From the NCBI RefSeq assembly GCF_029269825.1, contig NZ_JARJHU010000001.1, forward strand, positions 883,327 to 947,326: DNA of 64,000 nucleotides. Direction: 5' to 3'. The stretch is from Pedobacter sp. JY14-1 (GTDB lineage Bacteria > Bacteroidota > Bacteroidia > Sphingobacteriales > Sphingobacteriaceae). This document shows, piece after piece, positions 9,206-18,612 of this stretch. A program made the position numbers and the translations under genes. The notes under the pieces were generated by a model, which was not told the origin of the DNA, searched no databases, and worked only from the letters and a program-made list of their open reading frames with translations. Position 1 is the stretch's first letter. Every line of letters begins with the position of its first letter.

Positions 9206-11233
9206 TTAAGATAACAACTCTTGTTCCCTGATGCTGATGTGCTGTATCCTCACTGCATTCAATATCGCCAGCAGCGCTACACCTACATCGGCAATTACGG
9301 CTTCCCAAAGTGTAGCTACTCCCCCGGCACCCAATCCCAGCACAATTAGTTTTACACTCATCGCCAGGACGATATTTTGCCATACGACACGACGTGTAAG
9401 CCTGCCCACTTTGATTGCGGTTACGATTCTGGAAGGCTGGTCATTCTGGATCACGATGTCTGCGGTTTCGACAGTAGCGTCACTCCCCAGGCCGCCCATG
9501 GCAATCCCTGCATCAGCCAATGCCACTACTGGTGCATCATTTACACCATCCCCTGCAAAGGCCATCTTGCTCCCTCCATCTTTCAGCGCCTGTACCCTAC
9601 CTACCTTGTCTTCCGGCAACAGGCCGCCATACACTTCGTCTATCTGCAGTTCTGAGGCAACACGATCTGCAACTTCCTGCTTGTCTCCACTCAGCATAAC
9701 CACACGGATGCTCAAGGCATGCAGGCCGCTTACTGCCTCCGCAGCATCTGGCTTCAGTTCATCTGCAATAATAATATGTCCCACATATCTACCGTCAACA
9801 GCGATCATCACCATGGTATCCACCCCCTCATTAAGGCTGTGCGCATAACTTACACCAAACTTCGTTAGCAAGCGGGTATTGCCTGCCAACACTTCATGCC
9901 CTTCTACGCGGCCTTTAAGACCATGGCCTGCAATTTCCTCCAGGGCAGAAACCTCCAGTCTGGGTAGTGGCACATTAATGTTTTGCTGCGCATAGCTCAC
10001 AATTGCCAGGGCAACCGGATGTGAAGACTTGCTTTCCAGAGCACCGGCAAACTGTAGCAGTTCCTCAACGGAAATATCCGCAGCAACAACCTGCTGTACC
10101 CTGAATACGCCACGGGTCATCGTACCCGTCTTATCTACGACGACTGTATCTACCTTTGTCATCACATCCAGGTAATTCGCCCCCTTAAACAAGATACCAT
10201 GACGGGAAGCCAGACCAATGCCACCGAAATATCCAAGTGGTATGGATACCACAAGGGCACAGGGGCAACTGATCACCAGGAATACCAGGCCCCGGTATAA
10301 CCAGTCACGAAAGGTATAATCGGCAACAAAAGCCATAGGCAGTAATACGACCAGCAGGGCAAGAAAGAATACGATAGGGGTATATATCTTCGCAAAGCGG
10401 GAAATGAACAATTGCGTCTGCGACTTCCTTGTCGTGGCATCCTGCACCATTTCCAGTATCCTGCTCAGTTTACTGTCTTTAAATAACGCGGTCACGCTTA
10501 CCTCGGCCAGTTGGTTCAGGTTGATCATACCTGCATATACCGCACCGCCTTTCTCTTTTGTATCTGGTTTACTTTCACCCGTCAATGCAGCACTATCGAA
10601 AGCAGCGTGTTCTGAAAGCAGTATACCATCTACAGCAACTTTCTCGCCTGGTTTCAGCTGCACCCGGTCACCTATCTGTACCACTGCAGGGTCCAACGTT
10701 TTCCATATGCCATCTCTCCATACGGTCGCCTGGTCTGGTCTGATATCCAGCAAAGCTTTAATACTCCGCTTCGCGTTGTTCACAGCAGTATCCTGGAACC
10801 ATTCCCCTATTGAGTAAAAGACCATAACCGCTACACCCTCGCTATAGGAGCCGATCGCAAAGGCACCTAAAGTGGCGATGCTCATCAGGAAAAACTCATT
10901 GAAGAAATCCAGTCGGAGCGCCTTTCGGAAAGCGAGCAGCAACACCTCATAACCGGAAAGCAGGTAGGCAGTTATATAAATTACCAGCCCCAACCAGCGT
11001 TCAGGGATGACATCAAAGCCGTATTCCAATACCAGCATGACCATCAGGATGAACAGCGCCGCAAGCAACGGCCAGTGTACGGTCCAACTACCATGATTAT
11101 CTGCGCCGTGCTCATGGTCATCCTTGTGCTTATGGCCCCGATGCCCATCCGGTTGCGGGGAGTCAGCCTGTGATTCTGCCCCGCAACAGTCTCCGCAGGC
11201 AGAATGATATTGTTTGTATCTGATGTAATCCAT
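9206..11233 (-). CDS. heavy-metal-translocating P1B-type ATPase (Zn/Cd/Pb-type)
   Basis: This is a P-type metal exporter of 675 aa. It has the actuator TGES, the ion-site motif SCPCALV, the phosphorylated Asp367 in DKTGTMTRG, the HP dipeptide (SSHPVAL), GDGVNDAPV, and late-helix VADVGVALL. CPC with a conserved Asp in the last helices fits the Zn2+/Cd2+/Pb2+ subgroup (ZntA/CadA) better than Cu+. There is no full heavy-metal-associated domain. Instead the first 50 residues have CGDCC followed by a His/Asp-rich stretch (HRGHKHKDDHEHGADNH), a likely metal-binding tail. It is the last gene of a minus-strand efflux set with the RND adaptor and pump, so removal of divalent metals from the cytoplasm to the periplasmic pump is the likely role. 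Confidence 0.93.
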   Translation of the reverse strand: MDYIRYKQYHSACGDCCGAESQADSPQPDGHRGHKHKDDHEHGADNHGSWTVHWPLLAALFILMVMLVLEYGFDVIPERWLGLVIYITAYLLSGYEVLLLAFRKALRLDFFNEFFLMSIATLGAFAIGSYSEGVAVMVFYSIGEWFQDTAVNNAKRSIKALLDIRPDQATVWRDGIWKTLDPAVVQIGDRVQLKPGEKVAVDGILLSEHAAFDSAALTGESKPDTKEKGGAVYAGMINLNQLAEVSVTALFKDSKLSRILEMVQDATTRKSQTQLFISRFAKIYTPIVFFLALLVVLLPMAFVADYTFRDWLYRGLVFLVISCPCALVVSIPLGYFGGIGLASRHGILFKGANYLDVMTKVDTVVVDKTGTMTRGVFRVQQVVAADISVEELLQFAGALESKSSHPVALAIVSYAQQNINVPLPRLEVSALEEIAGHGLKGRVEGHEVLAGNTRLLTKFGVSYAHSLNEGVDTMVMIAVDGRYVGHIIIADELKPDAAEAVSGLHALSIRVVMLSGDKQEVADRVASELQIDEVYGGLLPEDKVGRVQALKDGGSKMAFAGDGVNDAPVVALADAGIAMGGLGSDATVETADIVIQNDQPSRIVTAIKVGRLTRRVVWQNIVLAMSVKLIVLGLGAGGVATLWEAVIADVGVALLAILNAVRIQHISIREQELLS

Positions 11234-11281
11234 GGTACTAAATGAGTATAAATATAAACCTTTATTCTGTACATCAGCAGT

Positions 11282-12526
11282 TTAGTGCTCGTGCCCTTCT
11301 GGCCCGCCCAGCTTCGCATTGACGAAAAATGCGCCTTTGGTCACTATCCTGGCCGCGCCCGCAATGTCCTTCAGCGGGGTAACGGCAGTGTATCCCATAT
11401 TCGACACTCCTTTTATTACCTCTATCCTTTCAAAGTGCATCTTTTCCTCCTTATGCTGTGGTTCAACAGGTATGCCGGCAGCTTTCTCTTCTGTTAATAC
11501 GAAGATGTAGTACCTGCCGTCATCTTCGGCAATTGCTCCGTCGGCAACCGCTGGTCCTACTACATTATTCAGGCTCACTATCCCGGTAATGTTCATTCCC
11601 CCGATCAGCCCCTGCTTGTTACCCACGACCTTGCAGTGTACAGCGATGGTCTTACTTTCGTTCTCAAAAGAAGATCCGATACTGAACACCTTTGCGTCAT
11701 ATTCCGAAGTTGGGTTATTAGTCAGCGTAAAATGTACCACCTGCCCGACCTTCATCAGCGGAAGATCTTTTTCAAAAACCTGGAGATCAAGATGCAGTGA
11801 GCTGTTGTCTACGATCTCTGCAATGGGATTAGCTACGTCAATATAACTACCGATCTTTGCAAAGATGTCGCTGACAGTCCCGCCAATCGGCGCGGTAACC
11901 ACCAATGAAGATTGAATATGCCCGGTGCCGGTACGGTCTGGATTAAGGCCCATCAGTTGCAGTTGTTCACTCAGTGAAACCTTACGGCTAAGGAGGCTTG
12001 ACAGTTCGGCCGTGGCAGACTGCAGGTTCTTTTTAATACCGGCATTACCTTCATTCAATTGAGTTTGCCGCTGCATTTCCTGTTCAGCCAGCGTAATCCT
12101 GCTCCCCAGTGAAGCATATTCCTCCTGTAAGGTAATAAACTGGGGATTGGACACAACAGCGACAACCTGTCCCTTCTTAACTACATCGCCGATCTGGACC
12201 TCTATAGACTTAATGACACCACCATAAAGTACCGTCGCATTTGCCTTGCTGTTATTGGGTACACGCAGCATTCCATTGGCTGTAATGGTTGCGGTAAGTT
12301 CCTTGCGCTCAATACGGCCTAAAGTAATACCTACCGCTTTAATCTGTTCTGCGCTGAGCGTGGCAGTGGCAGTCCGGGGTACATCTTGCCGGTGTTCTTG
12401 CGTTTCTGTTCCCGCCTCTTCCTGCTTCTTATCGGTATGGACGGTTCCGCCCGCGCATCCTTGCACTACCGTCAGAAAAAAAAAGACTGCGAATGGGTAA
12501 ACTATTGTTTTAAAGATGATTTTCAT
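11282..12526 (-). CDS. RND efflux periplasmic adaptor lipoprotein (CzcB/CusB family)
   Basis: This is a membrane-fusion protein of 414 aa. The N-terminus is a lipoprotein signal with lipobox VQGC (Cys24). A low-complexity charged linker follows, and then a barrel-sandwich half (VLYGGVIKSIEVQIGDVVKKG), which is the lipoyl-like signature. A helical hairpin rich in Gln/Glu covers about residues 145-215, and the second lipoyl half and beta-barrel follow (VVTAPIGGTVSDIFAKIGSY). The C-terminus ends in GPEGHEH, with two His residues that might touch metal. It should link the RND pump to the outer-membrane channel. It starts 5 bp after the pump-TolC gene and is followed by the P-type ATPase gene, so it lies in the middle of a metal-efflux operon. 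Confidence 0.93.
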   Translation of the reverse strand: MKIIFKTIVYPFAVFFFLTVVQGCAGGTVHTDKKQEEAGTETQEHRQDVPRTATATLSAEQIKAVGITLGRIERKELTATITANGMLRVPNNSKANATVLYGGVIKSIEVQIGDVVKKGQVVAVVSNPQFITLQEEYASLGSRITLAEQEMQRQTQLNEGNAGIKKNLQSATAELSSLLSRKVSLSEQLQLMGLNPDRTGTGHIQSSLVVTAPIGGTVSDIFAKIGSYIDVANPIAEIVDNSSLHLDLQVFEKDLPLMKVGQVVHFTLTNNPTSEYDAKVFSIGSSFENESKTIAVHCKVVGNKQGLIGGMNITGIVSLNNVVGPAVADGAIAEDDGRYYIFVLTEEKAAGIPVEPQHKEEKMHFERIEVIKGVSNMGYTAVTPLKDIAGAARIVTKGAFFVNAKLGGPEGHEH

Positions 12527-12531
12527 TGCTG

Positions 12532-15500
12532 TTATTGATTGGTAATGACATAAAAATTAATGACTGACTGGTTCAATCGCCGGATACTTTTCAGATAGTT
12601 CAGTTCAATATCTGTCGCTGTTTGCAACGCGTAAAGGTATTCTACATATCCCACATCGCCCGTACGGTAACCGAGTTCAGCGGCGGCTACAATCTGCCTC
12701 GCATTAGGTAACGCCTTTTGTTCATAATAATGGAATTGTTCCAGATCCTGACGGTACTGGGCCATTGCATTGTAAGCCTGTGCATGAATTACGGCCTTTT
12801 GTTGCCTGGCGCTGGCCTCCGCAGACTGCCGCTGATATTCAAAAGACCTTGCCCGTGCCTTGCCTGCTCCGTAACTGAGGGGAAGGCTGAGGCCGATGCT
12901 GAATGAACCAAATCTGTTTGCCGGCCCGAAATACTTTTCCTCACCACCTATATTCTGAAAGCCGGTCAGCGATTGATTAACATACCCCAGACTGATATCG
13001 GGCAGCAATTGTGCCCGTTCCACCCTTTTATTCTGCGCAGCAACCTCAGCATCCTGCAGCAGCGCCCTTACAGAAGGGTTTGCGGAAAAAGTAACACTGT
13101 CTGCAGCAAACTCGGGCTCAAGGGGTATGAATTTCTCTTCAAAGGGTATTTCAAGATTTCCCTGTACGCTTAACAAACTGCTAAGCTGACGGGATGCCGC
13201 TTCCAGGTCCACTTCATTTTGCCTGACGAGCAGGCTGATCTCACCATATCTGACCTCAGCGGCACTGACATCTGTTTGTCTGGTATCGCCGGCGGCATGA
13301 CGCAACCTTGCTACACGGATAAACTCATGATACAGACTGTCAAGCCTCCGGAACTGTACACGGCAGGCCTGAAGGTATCTGATCTCATAAAAAGCAGCCC
13401 GCACTTCGCGCTTCAGTTCATTGATCGAAAGTTCCCTCGCAATTTCCCTCGCTTTCAGCTCTGCCTGTAGTAAACCCTTCCTGGCTCCGAACAAGGTTGG
13501 GAATGGGATGCGTTGCGAAACCTGGTAGGACTGGTCGAAGGCATTACTGTTATACCGGCCCAGTTGTGCATTCACTTCAGTCTTAGGTAACTCACCTGAA
13601 GTTCTAAGCAATGCCTTACCGGCCGCTACGTCAAGGCCTCTGGCCCTGACAGCCCCGTTATTTTCCAGGGCAAGGGCAAGGGCCTCATTCACTGTTTTCA
13701 CTCGCCTGGCCTGTGCAGAGGTTAGGTTTGGTACGAGCATGAACAGGATAATTATCATACCTGCAACGGGCCCCACCCGTACTTTCTTAAGCTTTGAACT
13801 GAAAACGATATATAACAAGGGTAGCACAAACAAAGTGAGTAAAGTTGCCGTCACCAGGCCGCCGATCACAACCGTGGCCAGTGGTTTCTGCACCTCTGCT
13901 CCTGCGCTGTTACTGATGGCCATAGGCAAAAATCCAAGCGACGCAACCGTAGCCGTCATGAGCACCGGACGCAACCGTATCCTGGTACCTTCACTCACCC
14001 TTTTGAGCACGTCAGCCATTCCCTCTTTTTCCAGCTGATTGAAAGTACCGATCAGCACGATGCCATTAAGCACTGCAACGCCAGAAAGGGCAATAAACCC
14101 GATCCCTGCGCTTATGCTGAAAGGCATATCCCTGATCAGCAAAGCGAATACCCCCCCGATCGCGCTCATCGGAATGGCCATAAAAATGAGCAGGGCCTGC
14201 CTGGCTGAATTGAAGGTAAAATACAACAGCATAAAGATCAGCAGCAATGATACCGGTACCGCTATGACAAGCCGCTCAGAAGCCGCCCTCAGGTTTTCAA
14301 ACTGCCCTCCATAGGTAAAATAATATCCTGGTGGCAGTTTAACTTGCTGGTCAAGTTTCTGCCGGATGTCCCCAACTACACTTTCCACATCCCTGCCCTC
14401 CACATTAAACCCAACCACGATACGACGTTTGCCCGATTCCCTGCTGATCTGTGACGGACCTAATTTATACTCAATTTTTGCCACCTGGGACAAAGGCACC
14501 TGCACCCCGGTGCTGGTAGGCACTACCAGGTTATTTACATCCGCGATATCCTTCCGAAACGTACTGTCCAGCCTTACTACGAGATCAAACCTACGTTCAT
14601 TCTCAAACACCTGACCGGCAGATTTTCCTGCAAACGCTGTACTTAAAATATCATTTACATTTTCGACAGTAAGCCCGTAATTGGCCAGACGGGTACGGTC
14701 ATATTCTACATTGATCTGAGGAAGGCCGCCCACACGTTCCACCTGCGGCTGAGTAGCTCCTTCCACCTGTTGCACAGTCCTTGCAACCTTTTCAGCCAGC
14801 ATAGCGAGCGTATCCATATTTTCTCCAAAGACCTTCACCGCAACATCTTGCCTGATGCCCGTCATGAGCTCGTTAAAACGCATCTGGATCGGCTGGTTCT
14901 TTTCGAAGAAGACACCCGGAATAACCTCCAGACGCTCAAGAAGCTCATTGGCCAACTGATGATAACTTTTAGCAGATATCCATTGTTCCCGGGGTTTCAG
15001 CACGATAATCAGGTCAGTAGCTTCAGGTGGCATAGGATCAGTTGGAACCTCTGCCGATCCGGTCTTGCCGACCACCATCTTCACTTCCTCAAATTGCCTG
15101 ATGATTCGTGAGGCCTGCATAGAAGTCTCCATACTCTGACTAAGGGAACTACCCTGTGGAAGGATGCAGTGAAAGGCAAAGTCGCCCTCCTGCAACTGCG
15201 GAATAAACTCCCCACCCATTCTGCTGAAAACCCAAAGGCTCAGAAAAAATACAGCCACTGATGTTGTAATAACGGCAACCCTGAAACGAATGGCTTTTTG
15301 CAGCAAAGGCTGATAAATCGCCTGCAACCGGTCCATCATCTTGTCGGAAAATGTCCTTTTGTGTACATTCTTCTTTGACAGGAATAATGCGCACATCATC
15401 GGAATATACGTAAGCGAGAGCATCAGTGCGCCGAGGATTGCAAACCCCACCGTCTTGGCCATAGGCACAAACATTTTCCCCTCTACTCCTGCCAGAGTAA

Positions 15501-16890
15501 GGATAGGGATATAAACAATCAGGATGATGATCTCACCAAATGCGGCACTGCTTCTGATCTTCGAAGCAGACGCAAACACTTCTTTGTCTATTTCTGCCTG
15601 GGTAAGCCTGCTTATCGATTTGCGCAAGCCCAGGTGGTGCAGTGTTGCCTCAACAATGATCACCGCACCATCCACAATCAATCCGAAATCTATCGCCCCC
15701 AGGCTCATCAGGTTGGCGCTAACCCCAAACACCTTCATCATTCCGAGGGCAAACAGTAAAGATAAAGGGATGGCGGAAGCAACAATCAGTCCTGCGCGGA
15801 GGTTACCCAGGAAGACAAGCAGCACGAAGATCACGATCAATGCTCCTTCAATCAGGTTCTTTTCTACCGTACGCATTGCCCTGTTTACCAGGTCGGTCCT
15901 GTCTAAGTAAGGTTCAATCACAACATCTTCCGGCAGTGATTTCTGGATAACGGGGATTTTCGCCTTAATACTTCTTACCACCTCATTGCTGTTCGCACCT
16001 TTCAGCATCATGACCACCCCTCCCACTGCGTCCACCTCTCCGTTATAAGTCAGCGCTCCATATCTTACGGCATGGCCAAATCGCACCTCAGCAACATCCC
16101 TGATGAAAACCGGAATGGTTCCCTTCTGCTGCCTTACTGCGATCTTGCGCACATCTTCAAGTGAAGTCACTAAGCCCACACCCCGGATAAAATAGGCATT
16201 CGGCTTTTTATCGATATATGCTCCGCCCGTGTTCTGGTTATTTTGTTCCAGCGCATTGAATATATCGGTAACCGTAACGCCAAGTGCACGGAGGCGCGAG
16301 GGATTAACGGCAACCTCGTACTCTTTCAATTCTCCACCGAAACTGTTTACTTCTGCAATGCCAGGCGTTCCGTTAAGCTGTCTGCGTACAATCCAATCCT
16401 GCATGGTCCGCAAGTCTTTTGCATTGTACTTTTTCTCACTTCCCTTTTTAGGATGAAGGATATACTGGTAAACTTCACCGAGCCCGGTACTTACCGGTGC
16501 TAGTTCGGGACTACCTATGCCTTCAGGTATTTGTTCCCGCGCCTGCTTCAGCTGTTCGTTCACCAGTTGCCTGGCAAAATAAATATTTACGTCTTCCCTG
16601 AAGACCACCGTGATTACTGAAAGACCAAACCTGGAAATACTCCTTGTCCCTTCCAGGCCCGCAATATTGGCGATACTTTGTTCAACCGGAAAGGTAACCA
16701 GTTGCTCCACTTCCTGACCTGCCAGGGTCGGGCAAACAGTAATGATTTGGACCTGGTTATCGGTAATATCGGGTACTGCATCTACAGGCAGTTGTGAGGC
16801 GCTCCAAAGGCCCCATATGATCAGCAACAGTGTCATTAACCCAATAATGAACTTATTGCCTATGCTAAATCTGATTATATTGTCTAACAC
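12532..16890 (-). CDS. heavy-metal RND pump (CzcA/CusA family) fused to a TolC-like outer-membrane factor
   Basis: This is a single frame of 1452 aa. Residues 1-1040 are a complete heavy-metal RND transporter. It begins IIRFSIGNKFIIGLM, has twelve hydrophobic segments with two large periplasmic loops, and the helix-4 block DFGLIVDGAVIIVE holds the proton-relay Asp/Glu residues of the HME subfamily. Residues 1045-1061 (MIIILFMLVPNLTSAQA) look exactly like a signal peptide. Residues 1062-1452 are a TolC/CzcC-type outer-membrane efflux protein with two repeated coiled-coil halves (LALALENNGAVRARGLDVAA, LNQSVINFYVITNQ at the end). The CzcC part normally is a separate gene. Cleavage at SAQA is likely needed to place the channel in the outer membrane. 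Metal specificity (Zn, Co, Cd, Cu or Ag) is not certain. Confidence 0.93.
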   Translation of the reverse strand: MLDNIIRFSIGNKFIIGLMTLLLIIWGLWSASQLPVDAVPDITDNQVQIITVCPTLAGQEVEQLVTFPVEQSIANIAGLEGTRSISRFGLSVITVVFREDVNIYFARQLVNEQLKQAREQIPEGIGSPELAPVSTGLGEVYQYILHPKKGSEKKYNAKDLRTMQDWIVRRQLNGTPGIAEVNSFGGELKEYEVAVNPSRLRALGVTVTDIFNALEQNNQNTGGAYIDKKPNAYFIRGVGLVTSLEDVRKIAVRQQKGTIPVFIRDVAEVRFGHAVRYGALTYNGEVDAVGGVVMMLKGANSNEVVRSIKAKIPVIQKSLPEDVVIEPYLDRTDLVNRAMRTVEKNLIEGALIVIFVLLVFLGNLRAGLIVASAIPLSLLFALGMMKVFGVSANLMSLGAIDFGLIVDGAVIIVEATLHHLGLRKSISRLTQAEIDKEVFASASKIRSSAAFGEIIILIVYIPILTLAGVEGKMFVPMAKTVGFAILGALMLSLTYIPMMCALFLSKKNVHKRTFSDKMMDRLQAIYQPLLQKAIRFRVAVITTSVAVFFLSLWVFSRMGGEFIPQLQEGDFAFHCILPQGSSLSQSMETSMQASRIIRQFEEVKMVVGKTGSAEVPTDPMPPEATDLIIVLKPREQWISAKSYHQLANELLERLEVIPGVFFEKNQPIQMRFNELMTGIRQDVAVKVFGENMDTLAMLAEKVARTVQQVEGATQPQVERVGGLPQINVEYDRTRLANYGLTVENVNDILSTAFAGKSAGQVFENERRFDLVVRLDSTFRKDIADVNNLVVPTSTGVQVPLSQVAKIEYKLGPSQISRESGKRRIVVGFNVEGRDVESVVGDIRQKLDQQVKLPPGYYFTYGGQFENLRAASERLVIAVPVSLLLIFMLLYFTFNSARQALLIFMAIPMSAIGGVFALLIRDMPFSISAGIGFIALSGVAVLNGIVLIGTFNQLEKEGMADVLKRVSEGTRIRLRPVLMTATVASLGFLPMAISNSAGAEVQKPLATVVIGGLVTATLLTLFVLPLLYIVFSSKLKKVRVGPVAGMIIILFMLVPNLTSAQARRVKTVNEALALALENNGAVRARGLDVAAGKALLRTSGELPKTEVNAQLGRYNSNAFDQSYQVSQRIPFPTLFGARKGLLQAELKAREIARELSINELKREVRAAFYEIRYLQACRVQFRRLDSLYHEFIRVARLRHAAGDTRQTDVSAAEVRYGEISLLVRQNEVDLEAASRQLSSLLSVQGNLEIPFEEKFIPLEPEFAADSVTFSANPSVRALLQDAEVAAQNKRVERAQLLPDISLGYVNQSLTGFQNIGGEEKYFGPANRFGSFSIGLSLPLSYGAGKARARSFEYQRQSAEASARQQKAVIHAQAYNAMAQYRQDLEQFHYYEQKALPNARQIVAAAELGYRTGDVGYVEYLYALQTATDIELNYLKSIRRLNQSVINFYVITNQ

Positions 16891-16979
16891 CTTGCATCGA
16901 ATTAATACTTAAAACGGCCTGCATGTCTGACGGACACGCAACGCCAATGAAATTCCGCGGGCGTTAAAGCCCCAAAATG

Positions 16980-17306
16980 TTAAGTAGTAATCTTAGGCGG
17001 CTGCCAGATGTTGCCGAGATAAAAGGAAATCAGTAAGGTGTCTTTTACCGCATAGATTTTTCTGGCAAAAGTGAGCGGCTTCGGTATGCTCAGCAATACA
17101 GGATGTACCTTGCCGGCAAAACTGATGTTGCAGCAGTTGCAACTGCAAAACGGTGTACAAATATCGGCAGCGTGTGTATCATGCCTTTCCCCCGGGCCAA
17201 TTTCCGATCCGGGCTGTTGCTGAACGTCCTGTCCATATATATCACTGCAAGGCATTAAAAATAATGCCTGCAAATAGATACAGAACAAGACGACCAGGTA
17301 TTTCAC
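16980..17306 (-). CDS. small secreted Cys-rich protein (DUF6660-like)
   Basis: This is a small protein of 108 aa with an N-terminal signal-like helix (MKYLVVLFCIYLQALFLMPC). It has a striking central cluster, ICTPFCSCNCC (residues 50-60), with five Cys in ten positions. This resembles the DUF6660 family that I associate with heavy-metal efflux loci in Bacteroidota. The name is from memory and was not searched. The gene overlaps the VOC gene upstream by 4 bp (stop/start coupling) and lies 89 bp before the RND pump gene. Cys and two His nearby (ERHDTHAADIC) suggest metal binding in the periplasm. Function is otherwise unknown. Confidence 0.7.
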   Translation of the reverse strand: MKYLVVLFCIYLQALFLMPCSDIYGQDVQQQPGSEIGPGERHDTHAADICTPFCSCNCCNISFAGKVHPVLLSIPKPLTFARKIYAVKDTLLISFYLGNIWQPPKITT

Positions 17307-17851
17307 GGCTTTGGATAATCGTCATTAACCTCCAGCCAATGACCATCGGGATCTTTAAAATAAATCTGCTTAATGCCGTCCACCCTGCTTGTAACTGCCT
17401 GCTGGTCACCGGCCCAGTTTTCATAAGCAATATTACGGGCATTCAGCTTACTGATGAACTCGGTAACAGAAGGTACACTGAAGCACAGGTGCTCGTTCTT
17501 GTCATGTACCACACCAGGTCTGGCTCCGGAAATGATGTGCAGGTGACCCGCGGCTCCAAGTGAAAACCAGGTATGCCTGCCATCGTGAAAAGGCTCAGGA
17601 ATAACCTCCAGGTCAAATACATTTTTATAAAAATCTGTGGATTTCTGTATATCCTCTACATAAACGGCGATGTGGTTGATCACTGCTTTCGTCTTCATAT
17701 CACGTTTACCTGTATCTTTCTCAACAGCCTTTTTTTTCTGCACTACAGCACTATACCCGTTCTTGCCCTGCTTTAAGGCACCCGTCTGCGCATATACATC
17801 TGCCGACATAAAAATCAGGGCAGACAAACCCAGCCAGATCGCTTTTTCCAT
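17303..17851 (-). CDS. VOC (glyoxalase/dioxygenase-fold) family protein with predicted signal peptide
   Basis: This is a VOC-domain protein of 182 aa. The frame extends upstream to a TTG at 17878, but ATG 17851 opens a clean signal peptide (MEKAIWLGLSALIFMSADVYAQ) and is preferred. A Lys-rich linker then leads to one VOC domain starting INHIAVYVEDIQKSTDFYK. The usual metal ligands fit His in INHIAV, His/Glu in KNEHLCFSV and Glu in GHWLEV. Export of a VOC protein is unusual. The alternative start at MKTKAVINHI, about 51 residues further in, would give an ordinary cytoplasmic protein of about 130 aa. The substrate is unknown. It is coupled by a 4-bp overlap to the Cys-rich gene, which hints at a link with metal handling. 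Confidence 0.75.
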   Translation of the reverse strand: MEKAIWLGLSALIFMSADVYAQTGALKQGKNGYSAVVQKKKAVEKDTGKRDMKTKAVINHIAVYVEDIQKSTDFYKNVFDLEVIPEPFHDGRHTWFSLGAAGHLHIISGARPGVVHDKNEHLCFSVPSVTEFISKLNARNIAYENWAGDQQAVTSRVDGIKQIYFKDPDGHWLEVNDDYPKP

Positions 17852-17878
17852 ATCGTGTGCTTTATTACTGGAAGACAA

Positions 17879-18505
17879 TTAATTTTTCTTTAGCAAGATG
17901 GTTAAAATTCTTGGGATTTCGCTACGGTCATTGTCGTCAAAATACTCTTCAAGGTCAACCAGGGAAAGACCATGCTTTTTGCCCGCCTGGATAAAATCCG
18001 AAACATTGTGGTTAAAACAGTCCACGACCTGTCTGCCTTCTTCAGTATCAAATCTGGCTTTTGTACCACTGTATTGTTTAAATGGATGCAACTCTCCTAT
18101 GTAAACATATCCTCCGGGATTAAGTGACTTGCTGACTTCATTAAAAATATAGTCCAGGTTTTCGATATGTTCCAGCACCAGGCTGAAAGTCACCAGATCA
18201 TAAAGTCCGTCACGGAAATTCCAGCGGGAAGTAATGTCGGCCTGTTTAAACTGTACCCTGTTGGAAACGACTTTGTCCTTTGCCCTGGCCAGCATCTGGT
18301 CCGAAAGATCTACCGCAGTAATCAGGGCTGCGCGGTTGATGAGCCATTCGGTATTTTTACCCGTGCCACAACCAATCTCAAGTACTTTATGAAAAGGAGC
18401 ACTCGCAAGCGTAAGCTTTAGTGCAAGTCCTTCCAGATCCCTGGTTTTATTGTCATTTGTATCGTATTGTGCAGCCCAGATATTATAAGCCTGTTTAGTA
18501 TTCAT
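17879..18505 (-). CDS. class I SAM-dependent methyltransferase
   Basis: This is a methyltransferase of 208 aa. The N-terminal MNTKQAYNIWAAQYD opening is typical of the Methyltransf_11/25 type. Motif I is KVLEIGCGTGKNTEWL, the acidic residue after strand 2 is in TAVDLSDQML, and VTFSLVLEHI is motif IV. The end (IPRILTILLKKN) is a short C-terminal strand. The substrate is not identifiable; small molecules or quinone-like compounds are typical of this group. The VOC gene begins 27 bp downstream, so the two are probably co-transcribed. Confidence 0.88.
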   Translation of the reverse strand: MNTKQAYNIWAAQYDTNDNKTRDLEGLALKLTLASAPFHKVLEIGCGTGKNTEWLINRAALITAVDLSDQMLARAKDKVVSNRVQFKQADITSRWNFRDGLYDLVTFSLVLEHIENLDYIFNEVSKSLNPGGYVYIGELHPFKQYSGTKARFDTEEGRQVVDCFNHNVSDFIQAGKKHGLSLVDLEEYFDDNDRSEIPRILTILLKKN

Positions 18506-18612
18506 TCCCCGCTGGTCTAAGAATTATATAGTTTTTGCACAGCAAAAGTAATAAAAAGCCCTTAAATTCCCGTTACAGCAGCTGCTGAACAAAACGCAGG
18601 AACAGAACTTGT

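Noticed and set aside
9231..9848. 205-codon open frame antisense to the P-type ATPase gene
   Set aside because: Ser/Pro/Thr-rich translation of complementary codons; the ATPase motifs are on the other strand.
12532..16890. Frameshift or lost stop as the cause of the pump-TolC fusion
   Set aside because: The frame is continuous through the joint, both parts are full length, and this fusion is known in Bacteroidota, so it is read as genuine.
16940..16965. AACGCC/GGCGTT hairpin between the Cys-rich gene and the pump gene
   Set aside because: Only a 6-bp stem with a 14-nt loop and no T run, so too weak for a terminator or regulator call.
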